Source: Anaeramoeba flamelloides (taxonomy: Eukaryota; Metamonada; Anaeramoebidae). Taken from it: a stretch of DNA of 64,000 nt. Below the pieces are notes generated by a model. That model did no database searches, was not told where the DNA came from, and saw only the letters and a program-made list of their open reading frames with translations. The stretch is from positions 6,448,001 to 6,512,000 of the forward strand of contig JANTQA010000026.1 in the NCBI GenBank assembly GCA_027625915.1, read 5' to 3'. Made by a program: the position numbers and the translations under genes. Positions 45,227 to 57,339 of this stretch are shown piece by piece; position 1 is the first letter of the stretch, and every line of letters starts with the position of its first letter.

Positions 45227-48200
45227 ATGGATAAAGATCAACAAGAAAATGAGATAGCATGGAATTATTCACACACAGCAGGAAAGGGTGATATTATTGT
45301 TCACCCAAATGGCGAATATTTTTTTACAGCTGGATCTGATGGAGTTATTAGAGTCTTCCCAACAAATGATTCCATGGAAATGGAATGTAAAGAATTTACA
45401 AATAATGAAGGATCAGTTAATTGTTTGACTGTTTCACCTGATGTATTTAACAGATTTTAATTTCTTTTTTCAAAAGCATTTTCCAAAATAAATTTAATCC
45501 TATTCGTTAATATTTTATTTCCTCTCAAAAAAAAAAAAATTAATAATAATAATCATAAAAAAATTTTCAAAACTTAAGGGTGCGTATTTAGCAAGTGGAT
45601 CTGAAGACAACAAAGTTTTGTTGTTCAACTGTAGCGAATTAAAATTTGAAAAAATTCTAACTCAAACAAAAACACCAATTAATTGTTTAACTTTTAGCCC
45701 AGATTCTTCCTTTTTGGCTGTTGGCTCTGAATCTAGTGAAATCAAAATTGTTCCCTTAGATGATCCAACCTCACACTATTTCTTAAAAGGGCATGCTGGT
45801 CCAGTTAAAGCATTATCCTGGGATCCACAGGGAACCTTTCTAGCTTCAGCCTCGGAAGATGGCAGTGTAAGAATTTTCAATGTTGACGACAGGCAAGAAG
45901 TGAAAGTAATCCCTTCGATTGAAGGCAAGGAAGAAAACGGGGGCAAGCAATTATATAGACTTTCGTGGAGTAACGATGGCGATTATTTAGCTATAGCTGG
46001 CTCTTTTGGAGAAAAAATCCCCTTTTTCAAAAGATCTTCCATGATGAATTTATTTACCCTGTATACAGATCATATCAAAAGCATTTCAATTGTGAAGTTT
46101 TCACCAGATGGAATCCATTTTGCCTCTGTGGGCTGTGACAACAAAGTATATTTATGGGATCTTGAAGAAAAAAAAGTCGTCAACTGTTTTGAACATGGAT
46201 CTACCATTTATGGAATTGATTGGAATTCAACAAAAAACGAAATTATTTTAATTGACGAAAATGGTGAACTTGGCCGCTGGGCAAAACCAGTTAAAGAAGT
46301 AATTAAACAAGCCTCATCATCGTCATCGTCATCGTCGGAGTCTTCTTCTGGTTCAAATTCAGAATCAGAATCAGAATCAGAATCCGGATCAACATCATCG
46401 TCTTCAGGCTCTAGTTCTAATTCAGATTCCGAAAACGGGAGTGACAAAGACAAAAAAGAAGAGGAAGAAGAAGTGAAAGAAAAACAACCATTATTAATTG
46501 AAGACGATCTTGAATTTGAAATTGTTGAAGAGAAAAATGAAATGAATCCTGAAAACAGAATTCAAAAAAAATCACAATTAAATGAAAATGATATCTCAAG
46601 AAAAAGAAAGCAATTTTCAAATTCTTCAGACTCTGAAATTGAAATGGAAGAAGGCTTGTCCGAGTTACAAGATAAAAAATTTGAGGAATTCTCAATCCCT
46701 AAAAGTTATCTCAACAAGCAAGCAAGCAAAAAGAATACAACTGAAAAAGGATCTGGGAAATTGGATGGAAATCTTTTTTCTTCTTTCAAAATCCCCATCC
46801 AAAAACCTTTTATTCCAAGTTCAACACCTTCGATCGAAAATAGAAGATATATGACTTGGAATTTAATTGGTTCGATCACAAAGGTTGTCGAGGAATCGAT
46901 TTCTTCGATACAGGTGGACTTCATGGACAAAACAAGGCATAGACCCTTGCGGTTAAACGATATTTATAATTTGTCTTTAGGCGCGTTATCCCACTATGGT
47001 GTTTTTTTTGCAAGCCAACCAGAAAATAAGACGAACAATACCAATGAGAATAACAATAACGATAATAACAAATTTGAAGAAATCCAAACATCAACTTTAT
47101 TGTTCAAGCCATTGGACAGTTGGAGTTCACACGCTGATTGGGTTTACCAATTACCAAAAAACGAAAACGCCATCTGTTTAGCTGTTGGCAATGACTTTGC
47201 TGCTGTTGCCACCGAGAAAGGATATGTACGAATCTTCAGTTTTGGTGCTTTACAAAAATATATCTTTTCCCTACCGGGCCCATTTGTCACAATGGCCACA
47301 GACGGCGAAGACCATTTATTGATAATATATTACACGGACCACTTTGGCACTGGCGGCTTGAATTTCAAATTGATCAACATTAAGGAAAATAAAAAGGTTT
47401 CCGAGGGGAAGGTGCCCCTGTCGAACAGCTCTGAATTGAGATGGGTTTCCTTCATCGAAAACAAACCAAGCACCTTTGTAACGCTGGATTCAAAGGGGAT
47501 TTTCAGAATATTATCCAATTCAATCTTTGGACAGTCTTGGGTGCCCGTTTTAGATTTAACAAACCCCAAATATAAAAACGAGAAATATTTCCCAATAGGG
47601 ATGACACAAAAGCAACTGATCGCGGCAATAACACCAGAGCAATTCGAATACCCTTCCACACTAAACCCACCGGTCCCAAGATCCATCGATCTTCAGATAC
47701 CATTATTACACTCCTCAGACCGATCGTATTACCAAGCGGAGAACAACACAATGAAAATGAAAATTTTCCAAGACAACAAGCCCACGCAGCAAACGAAAAC
47801 AGTAATCGATCAGCTTTTGATTAAGCAGTTTGAGCAATGCTTCAGAACAGACCAAATTAGGGCATTGGATCTTTGTAAACAGATGAACTTTATTAAGGCA
47901 CTCCAAATTTCCTTTTTACTTTCTACCAGGGCAGGCACTTCGTCTCTTGGCAAACAGATCCAAAACATCATTGTCGAAAAAAAATGGAAAATGATGCAAG
48001 AGCAAGAGGAAAACAAAAAGCTTGAAAAAAAAAACAAATTGCAAGAGCAAGAACCAGAAACACAACCACAAACCAACCACAAATCCAAGAAACACACGGA
48101 AAGGGTCGAGATCAACTTTGAAGATTTAGATCACGCAGAGCAAACGTTAGATCAAAATACCCCAACCACAAAAAGAAAAAATTTGTTAAAATTAAGAAAT

Positions 48201-48338
48201 ACTAATGAGAAAGAAAATAATACAAAAAATTTATTCCCAAAAAAATCAATAAATTCGAAATTAACGAAAACATCACTAAATAAAAGTATTAAACAACAGA
48301 CAAAAAGGAAACGAAATAATCCTTTTGCCATTAATTAA
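45227..48338 (+). CDS. Ctf4/AND-1/WDHD1 replisome scaffold
   Basis: Exon 1 (45227-45442) ends at GAT before GTATTT, and exon 2 (45579-48338) starts after CTTAAG. The join reads NCLTVSPD-GAYLASGSEDN, one WD blade. The product is about 991 residues. Residues 1-310 form seven WD blades. Residues 315-360 are a Ser/Glu-rich linker. Residues about 495-780 match the SepB domain of the family: MTWNLIGSITKVVEESISSI, LSHYGVFFAS, DWVYQLPKNE, IFSLPGPFVTMATDG. A helical block follows (QLLIKQFEQCFRTDQIRALD), then a Lys-rich tail. Ctf4 trimers couple the CMG helicase to Pol alpha-primase and to cohesion factors in the nucleus. The animal HMG box is absent. Length (human 1129, yeast 927) is normal. Codon use grows richer in G and C toward the 3' part, as in well-expressed genes. 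Confidence 0.93.
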
Positions 48339-49726
48339 TATTTTTTATTTATTTTTATTTTTTATTTGATTTTTCTTTCGATAAAATCCTATTTTTAAAA
48401 CATTTTTAAAATATAATTAATTAATTTTATTTTAATTATTTTCAATAAAAATTTATTTTTTCTAAAGTGTTATTACTTTTTTTGTTATACCTTCTTTCTT
48501 TGCGATTGGTATTTTTATTTAATTCTAACAAATGACTTTAACAAACCCCGTTTGTTAATATTGTGTTATCTCTATATACTTTTCTTGTCCTGTTTTAATA
48601 ATACCAGCAAATGCACTCACGGTAAAAAATTCTTTCTTATGAATAAGTTAGGTCAAAATTTTAATTCAGACTTGATATTTTGATTCTTTTTCTTTTTGGA
48701 AAAAAATAATTCTTATATTTTTTCTTTTGATTCAATGTGATCCAACTGATTTTTTTTTTTAATTTTTGGATGATTAGTCTCAACTTATTTTTTGTTTAAG
48801 AGGTTTTTTTAATTAGTATCCCCACTATTCTCAAATTTTAATAATTTATAAAATTTTGATTTTCAAAAATAAAAAAGAATTACAAGATATTTCAAAAAAA
48901 AAATAAATATTCGATTGTTTTCTCATTGAAATTTTAGTTTACACCATCTTTTCGTCAATCTTGCTGTTGTTAGGTTTATTTCAGGTAAGAAATATTATTT
49001 TACTTTTATAATATAATCAAAAGAATCTTTATTTTTTTTTAAGAGAGTATTGTTACAAAATTAAAAAATCTCTTTTTGAAACCATTTCAAAGAAAAATAA
49101 TTTTCAATTTTTTTAAAAAATTTTTTTTAAAAGTAACTAAAAGAAGTGTATGGGGTTGATAAAAACCAATTTCATCGAAATATTTTTCATATTCTGATAC
49201 ATAATTTTGAAATTTTTGTAATTCTAAAAATTCAAAAAGGGAATCATTTCGGGAACTGGGATTTTATCAAAGATGTTTTTTTTTTCTTTCATTGAATGAT
49301 AAAATCATCTCAAGTTGTTAATCGATTCAATTCTAGACTTTATCCTGTTTGATTTTTTCTTCCTAAAAAATTTAAAATGATAAAGAAAAATTAAATTGAT
49401 CAAACGAAATATTGTTTAAAAGCACTAAATAAAATTAAATTAAATTTACACCAGAATTTTTGAGTATTAATGAGAAAAAAAAAATTTTTATCATAAAATA
49501 AAAAATAATTATATTAACTTTATAATCTATGTCATTATTTATATACCAAGCGGTAAGCTATTTCCAAATTTTTGATTCTTTTTTAATATCAAAAAAATAT
49601 TTTCTTTTTAATTATCTTAATTATAAAATATAATATCAAATTAAGATGGATATTTTTACTAAGTGAATAGGTAATTACAGAACATATACCAAAGATGTTT
49701 TTCTAAAAAAATTGAAATATTTGAAA

Positions 49727-49765
<39 letters not shown>

Positions 49766-51753
49766 TTGTGGAAAATTAGTGGTGCTACAATTTTATGTTA
49801 AAAATAGACTTATGACAAAGATAGATAAATTTTTTTAAATGAAAAAAATATTTACTTATAAATTACTGTGATATTCAAATTTTGTGTAGATTTACTATTA
49901 ATGAAAAAGATTTTGTCTATCAAAAAGTTAGAAATAATCTCCAATTTTTTACAACAAAAAATATCATCAGAAATTGAGATAAAAAACTTTGATTTCTTTA
50001 ATCAAAGTAATATATTAAAATATACATATTGAATAAATATATACAACCAATTCTTATATTTTGAAAAAAAATATTGAACACTTAGATTAAATTGGGTTGA
50101 ATCAATATATTGTAAACCAAATGTACCCCCTTTTTTGAAAATAGTATCTATATTCTTTTTATCATGGATACCGCTAATTTTTAGCATAACATAAGGCCAA
50201 AATTTATATTTATTCAAAAATTTTGAAAAAAAAAAGAGAACCTTTAACCAAATATTTCCATATAAAAAAACAAAACTAAGAATTGAATTTTAAGAGTGGT
50301 TATATTTTCAGAACCGTAAAAGATTAATTTTGAGAAATATTATGTAAATTATTATTAATTATTGCGGAACATTGAAACTTTTTTAGACCAAATGTAATTA
50401 ATTGACAAATTTATAAAAACTTAAAGTAAATAAGAAGAAAATCTTTCTTTATTTTCAACACGTTGTTAGTTTTATTTTATAAAATCCTTTAGTTTTATTA
50501 AATTTGTAGTTTTAAATACAATTTGTTTTAGATCAAAAAATATGTTCAAACAAATCGTGGGATTAATCCTAAAGTAAACTTAGAAATAGAAATACAAGAG
50601 TTTAAATTAAAAAAAAAATCTTTTTTTTGTGGTGTCCAAACAATTTAAAATTGCCTTCCCAAATACAATTGTTGAAATCAAGAATAATAATAATAAATTA
50701 ATAAACAATAACAAATTTTCGAAGATTTGTTTCTCTACCCTCTTACGTTGGATGGATCGAAATAATATACTAGACGAATTACCAAACATTATTGTTTTTT
50801 ATTCAATGCTTTTTTTAGAAAATTTGTATCCAAATTCTTTTTCCGATTATTATTAATTATCAAAGTATAAATTGAAGAACTCTTTTCCAAGATTAAAGTC
50901 AAAGGATATGAATTATCACAATCAAAAAAAAAAAAATATAACTAAAAGGAAAAGAAAATATTAGTAAATAAATTAAAAATAATATTCTAAAATATGTTTA
51001 TTTTTACCATAAAATAAAAAATAAATCTTTGTAAAATTAAACAATCTAATTCAATTAATGTATTTTTTAAAAGAAGAATTTAAAAAATAAAATATCTTCT
51101 GAAACAAAACTGAATTAGATGGATAATTATAAATTGGAATTAAAAATCCATTTTAGGTATTTTCTTCAGATATAGAAAGTAATTTTTTTTTTAAAAAATT
51201 CCAAATAGATACTTTTCCATTCAGAATTAAAGATAAAACCAAGTAAAATAAAGTGGTATTTCCAATATTATTGAAGATCAAAATAAAATTTTTTCTTGAA
51301 CACATTCTTAATTGTTTTGATTTTCCTTTTTTAAATTGTTGAGTAAATATATTTTTCAAGGATATATCCTACCACTCTTTTTATTTAAACGTTAATATAC
51401 AATGTTAAAGAAATGATTTTAATGTTTCATTTTCGAATAAACTGGGGAACTCAAAAATAGTAAAACCAACCTACTTGCTTAAAAAAAATCAAATTGTCAA
51501 AAAAAAAAAAAAAAATAATAATAATAATAATAATAATAATTGTTTCACGGAGAAAACTAATTCTCAAATTTATTCGATTACTAATTTAATTTCAAAAGAA
51601 ATTACATCAATAAATATATATTAAAAAAAAAATAAAAACAATAACAAAAAATACAATTTTTTAAATAAACATATTCAAAAAAATAAAAATGTGATTTGTT
51701 ATTGTTTAACTAATTCTAAAATTTATTTTATTCAACTAGTTAAATTTTAAACC
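48339..51753. other. Intergenic stretch between Ctf4 and GrpE
   Basis: Mostly AT-rich without repeats I can define. A (TA)n tract stands at 49730-49761 and an (AAT)n tract at 51514-51540. Coding-like relics occur at 50002-50217 (minus), 50600-50856 (plus, FPNTIVEIKNNN and LLRWMDRNNILDELPN) and 51153-51359 (minus). None has an ATG with a plausible exon structure. I treat them as possible gene debris. Confidence 0.4.
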
Positions 51754-52404
51754 TTATTTTTTCACGACACCAACTCCTGAAGCGCGAAGAACACGTTCTT
51801 TAATTTTCCATCCACGTTGTGTGATTAGCCCGATTTCTCCGTCATTGAATTGGGATTGTGCGATTGTTAGCACTGCATTGTGGAGTGTGTAATCGAATTT
51901 ATCGCCTTCTTTACAATTGATTGGAACAACGCCAAACTTTGCAAACACCTTATGCAAAATCTTATCTGTAAGGACGACACCTTCGTGTAAGCTTTTGTAT
52001 TCTTCTGAAAGTTTCTCGGATGGCTTTGGTGAATTTTTTAATGCACGATCCAAATTGTCTGCAATTTCCAATAAGGATTTCGAAAAACTTGTTATCGCAA
52101 AGCTACGTGTATTGCTTATTTCCTTCCTTAATCTTTTAGATTGGTTTTGTGTTTCAGCAACTGACCTTAAGAGTGAGCTTTTGCTTTCTGTTAATTCTTT
52201 AGTTAGTTCTGCAACTTTTTCTTCTAAAATAGTTTTTTCATCTTTTTCTGTTTTGTTTTCACCTTCCTCATTAGGATCGCTTTCATCTTTGTTGCTTCCA
52301 AAATTTTCAGTTGTATTTGTAAAAGTTCGTTTAAGTGAGCCCATTGAAAGAGACAAAGCAACCTGTGGAAATTGTGAAGTTGATGTATTTAAAATTGAGA
52401 GCAT
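51754..52404 (-). CDS. Mitochondrial GrpE (Mge1), Hsp70 nucleotide exchange factor
   Basis: A 216-residue protein in one exon, stop TAA. Residues 1-30 look like an organellar targeting presequence: hydroxylated and basic, almost without acidic residues (MLSILNTSTSQF, SLKRTFTN). Residues 30-60 are an acidic linker. Residues 60-115 form the long dimerising helix, with the family motif RKEISNTRSFAITSFSKSLL followed by EIADNLDRAL. The C-terminal beta domain carries KFGVVPINCKEGDKFD and LITQRGWKIKERVLRASGVG, the region that opens the Hsp70 nucleotide-binding domain. GrpE drives ADP release from matrix Hsp70 during import and folding. Length matches Mge1 (about 220). Together with TOM7 it shows that the cell has an importing mitochondrion or related organelle. 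Confidence 0.94.
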   Translation of the reverse strand: MLSILNTSTSQFPQVALSLSMGSLKRTFTNTTENFGSNKDESDPNEEGENKTEKDEKTILEEKVAELTKELTESKSSLLRSVAETQNQSKRLRKEISNTRSFAITSFSKSLLEIADNLDRALKNSPKPSEKLSEEYKSLHEGVVLTDKILHKVFAKFGVVPINCKEGDKFDYTLHNAVLTIAQSQFNDGEIGLITQRGWKIKERVLRASGVGVVKK

Positions 52405-54933
52405 TATTAACGAAAAGTATAAAAATCTAGTAAAAAAAAAAAAAAAAGCAAAGGAGCAAAAGAATAAAAAAATGAAAAAGAAAAATACTTGTCAATTGCA
52501 AAATAACAGAGGATTAGAAAATTGTCACCAAAACGAAAAGTCTTGAAAATGGTAAGTGCAATTAAATACCATGCTGTTTTGAGATTCTCGATTAATTCAA
52601 CGGTTTATTGAAATAGTACTATCAAATTTACTTGATTCAAAATTTTACAATTTAATGTTGAGAAATCTTCAGCCCCTTTGGTTCACAAGACCTTATTCAA
52701 AACGAAAGATTTACTTTCATGAAAATTGATGGGAAATTATAATTTTTTTAAATTTCTCTAATTTTAACAACTGATTGAAAAAAATTGAAGGAACACTCTC
52801 AAAAAGACCTTAGTTGTAATTTTTAATCACTTTTTAGACTCTTGATATTTTAGTTGAGTTAATATACATGGGACAAACTGTAAATTATAAAATATTTGTA
52901 AAAAGTTAGTACTAGAAATAATAATTGAATCGTTTCTCACGTGTCCAGCACTTTAATAATGAAAATTGAGTTTTATTTCAAGAAGATCATTTAATTTTAT
53001 TGAGAGAATTGAAAAAAATCATCACCTAACAATTTTGCATCTTTTGGAAAAGTTTATTTTCAAAAATTAAGACAATTTTTTTTGCATTCAAATTTCATTA
53101 TTTCATTTTCGAAGCTTCTAGAATTGGTAAATTTATTTTTGATTCCTTTAACAATTTTTGAAGACAATTGTATTTTATATTAAGTAATATGAATTACTTG
53201 AAGAAAAAAACTATTAACTTTTGAGTTATGTTTTGTGAATCAAACAAAAAAAAGTTCTATTTCACTCAAAAACCTAAGAAAAATTGAGTAGAACCCTCTC
53301 AACTCAAAAAATTCTTACTGTTACAAAATAAAATGATTAAAATCTCAATTCTCCATCTTTAAATTCATACATGTTCTGGAAATCCTATTTTACGTTTACT
53401 TTTTTCAATTTTTTCTTGAGATTGAGCAAAAAAGTGAAAAAGGAAAAAAAAAGACCCAACATCAATCGTAAATAGAAAACCAACAAACAATACTGTTAAT
53501 TGTAAAATAAAAAGATCAAAAATTATCATTCTACTTTCCAAAAACACATCTCTCAAGAATTAAAGAAAATCCTCAAAACTTCCTCAATTCTAGAAGGTAA
53601 ATTAATGATTTAACTTGACGTTTTTAAGAATTAAAAAATTTGAAATTTGATGATTTATAAATTATAATTTTGGAAAGCTGAATGAAAATTTTGTTCCATT
53701 TATTTTGTAACAAATAGTAAAAAGTAAAATCTATTAAAAGAAGAAACAAATTAACCCCCTTCAGTGGCATAAATAACCCGTGTTTTTTATTTTAACACAT
53801 TACTAATTGTTTATCTTATGATAACAATATTGGCTGACTCTAGAAATAAAAGAACTAAATAAATGGGATAGCAACAGTGTATAAACAAGAAATAGGGTTC
53901 TTGAAATAAATTTTAAATTAGTATTGTGAAGATATCGAAAGATTAAAATGTAATTTTTTGACAGTAAAAAAAGAGTAAAATTTCTTTTTTTGAACAAATA
54001 AAAAAAACCATGTTATTCGAAGATAGTTTTGTAAATATTACGAAATTTTCAAAAGAAAAGTATTTAATATTATTGATCCATTTCAACTATTTAAAGATCT
54101 AACCTCTAAAGTCAATTTAAATCCTAACCAAGAATATATGTATGTATTCCTATCTTCAAATACCCAAGTCTAAAAAAAAAAACACGAGTTTAATTTTAGT
54201 ATTGGATAAAAGGTTGTCCACATGGGTTATTTCCACTACTGTGGTATAATTACTTTTTATTATTTTTGATTAAAACAACAAACACAATTGATATCATACA
54301 TTTATTATTGAAATTGTTGGAGTAGTTTTTGAGCACTCAAAAATGTTTTATTTTTTTGAATAAATTTTCAATAAGAGATCAATCAAAGTAAAACCCTTAC
54401 CAAGAGAAATTACAATTTGTTAGAAAATAAATGGAACAAATTTTATTATCAGCTTTTTAAAAAAAAATATTAAAAATCGTGTATCATTTCAAATTTTTAA
54501 TATCTTTAAGAACTTAAATTATAAAATTACCCCTTTTAGCATTAGTAACTTTGATGATTTATTTCAGTACTTTGGAATGGAGATTATTGGGAAAGTTGAA
54601 GGAAAATTTTGATCTTTTTATTTTGCTGTTGCCAGTATTATAAATACTGTTATTTTGTTTAGCCCTTCATTTTTTCTTTAATTATTACCTTTACAATTGA
54701 TAAAATAATCAGTTTAGACTTGGTAAAAATCCCTTTTCATAATAAAAACGGTGCTACTTTTTTCAAGAAAACCTAAAGTATAACTGATCAACTAAACATA
54801 TAATAAACAAGAAGTTAATGTGGCACTGGTTTCGAATAATTCTACCCTTAGTGAAATAATTCGATTCATGTAAATGCTTGTATGAAAAATTTTTCTGAAA
54901 AAATAGATGAATTGTTGAAAAAAGTTTGGCCAT
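52405..54933. other. Intergenic stretch
   Basis: No gene is supported. From about 53590 onward, members of a further dispersed family appear. Its fragments read GGAAAGCTGAATGAAAATTT and ATAAATGGAACAAA(A/T)T. A 63-residue hydrophobic frame at 53365-53556 (minus) would end in TGA and has no family match. Confidence 0.35.
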
Positions 54934-55700
54934 TTAAGGGGCTAATCTCTATTATATCTTTTTACCAAAAATTTAATAGAGATTGTGAAAATTTTTTGCC
55001 AATTACTTTGGTTTGAAAAATCCTGTTTATTTTCAATATTAAACATATTTTTAGATAAGGAAATCTTATTTAGAAATTGATCAAAAAAAACAATAATAGA
55101 GATTAGTCCCTTAAAAAAAAATATGGGAAATAAAAATTAATAATAAATTAGATTCATAATTGAAAACTTTCTCCAAGAATCAATGAAATAGGTCAAAAAA
55201 ATATTTTACAGTAAATATACTTTGGGAACTTAAATAGATGTCGTAGCAAAATATGAAGAAAAAACCACCCATGTTTTATACTTTGAATAGGGGTAGTTTG
55301 GACCACTGCACTTTTCCCATTCAGGGAGGTTTTCAATGAAAAACCCCTTTGGACTTTTTGATATTTTTTCACTTATTTTACTCATCAAGGTTATTATGAA
55401 TATTTCTTACATATTATAAATTACTATTAGTTGTAAAATAAATGGAACAAAATATCCATTCAGCTTTCTAAAAAAAATATTAAAAATAATGTTAGACTTC
55501 GAATTTTTAATTCCTAAAACCAGTTTAAATTATTAATTTTACTTCTAGAATTGAGAGACTTTGATAATTTATTTGAGTTATTTGAGATGTTGTTTTTTTT
55601 TTTTGGAAAGCTGAATGAAAAATTTGACTTTTTTATTGCAGAATTAATAATATCTTGAATGATGGTGTTGTTATTTTCATGATTTATCAAATTATTCAAT
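54410..55700 (+). repeat. Dispersed repeat, two direct copies around a MITE
   Basis: About 54410-54660 and 55430-55690 share TAAAATAAATGGAACAAA, CAGCTTT(T/C)TAAAAAAAATAT, ACTTTGATGATTTATTT-like and GAAAAATTTGA(T/C)TTTTTTATT words. The TTAA-type MITE 54934-55114 lies between them. Further fragments appear near 53600-53750 and 63240-63480. Confidence 0.5.
54934..55114. mobile_element. TTAA-flanked MITE, copy 4 (best preserved)
   Basis: It is 181 bp, from TTAAGGGGCTAATCTCTATT to AATAGAGATTAGTCCCTTAA, and the terminal inverted repeats are nearly perfect over about 20 bp. It defines the family consensus. Confidence 0.75.
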
Positions 55701-57339
55701 TACCACCATTTCAATATTTTTTATCATAAAATTTTTGAAATTAACTTTTGTTTCTTGATAATACTTTTTTTGAAGTAATTATTAATTTTTTTGTCAACCC
55801 AAACAAGATTTATCTTTCCAAGCTCTTTGGAAATTTTTTCTACAATGTTTAGTTTGGGTAACATTAAATCTTTCAAATTTAGTTTCAAGGAAATAACAAA
55901 TCTCGATTTTTAACCAAATACTAACATTTAATTGGGAATTATCAAAATAATGAGGAACTGGATAAATAAAAACATTTGCTGAATAACTTGGAAATATTTT
56001 TTATTAATTTATCTTAGTTTTCTTATACAGACATATTTGTTAAGAAATAGTCTGTAATTTGTAAATCAATTATAAAAAGTTAAATTGAAAATGAAGTGAA
56101 AATTTTATTTATTTATTCATCAAACTCCAGTAAATATATATATATATAAATAAATCTGCTTTGATTAAAATTTTTAATTCAGTTTTTCTCTATTTCGAAA
56201 AAATCTTTTGTTTTTGTTAAGAGACAAATTCTTGGATGAGATTTCTTCTCTTCAATGGGGATGTACAGTAAAGTAGGATCTTTTTTTTTAAGCCCAAACA
56301 AAGTTATTCTCTTATTTTAATTTTCACTGTTCTTTAATTATGTAGTAATTCCACTTATATTTGGAATATCCCAAAAATATTTCAATATTTAATCAGATAT
56401 GTTGTTATAGCTGTTGTTAATTATGAGTTTTTTATTTAATTTTCATTGAAAATTTAGTTTCTTTTGAATTTTTTCATTTGTTAAAAATTCCTTTGATTTT
56501 TAGAAAGAAATAAATTTGACAAATACAATTTAAAAATCAAATTTTTGTTCAAAACAAAATACTCAAAATATTTTATACTTTATGAAATTAACTTAGTATA
56601 TAAAAATAAATTATTTCAGATATCTAAGAACAAAAATTATTGGATTTTCTTGGAGTTTGGCGAATGGGATTATTTTTTACAATAAAAACCCTTTAATTAA
56701 TAATTTGAAGAACTGATAGAATTGGCATTTTTATTCTTCTAATACTAATAGTATTTGAGATAACAAAATCAAATAAAAAATTTTAGCATAATTTAATTCA
56801 TTATTCAAGAATTTCCAAAAAAATTAAGATCAGTCCAATAAGTTTGTGATATAATATAATAAAAAAAAAGAGAGTTTTTAAGCTTTATTTTATAGCTTTA
56901 TAAATTCTGCTCAATAGAAATACACTTGTTAGGGTGAATTAATTTAATTTTGGATCACAATTTATATCTCTTTCCTTATTATTTTTGAAAAAATTTTGGA
57001 GAATAATATAAAAAAAATTCTTCTTTCTTCCTAATGAATTAATAAATACAAAAAAAAAAAATTAAGAAATAATTCCAAATCAACAAAAAAAAAAAATATT
57101 TGTAAAGATTTAATTTTAAATTTATAAAATGTTGTTTTTGATAACGGTTAACCGAAATTAATTCAAAATCTAAATTAATAGAAATAAATTATTTCTTAAA
57201 AATTTTTGTTTTGAGATAATTTTGGTAAATGAATTGGTAATTTTAATAATTTTATTATTTTGGTTTGAATTGTTTTCTTTTATTTTTAATGATAAAAAAT
57301 TAGTAAATAATTTTAAAATATCAGCAATCAATTAATTAT
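55701..57339. other. Intergenic stretch downstream of CSN4
   Basis: AT-rich sequence up to the CSN4 stop codon. I see no gene, RNA or defined repeat. Confidence 0.35.

Noticed and set aside
46208-46453. Asp/Glu/Ser-rich minus-strand frame inside the Ctf4 gene
   Set aside because: Shadow of the Ser-repeat linker read on the opposite strand.
51917-52546. 209-residue plus-strand frame overlapping GrpE
   Set aside because: Antisense shadow of a GC-richer coding exon. GrpE on the minus strand is a clear family member.
53365-53556. 63-residue hydrophobic minus-strand frame
   Set aside because: It has no family match, no supported splice or start context, and a TGA stop unlike the other genes here.
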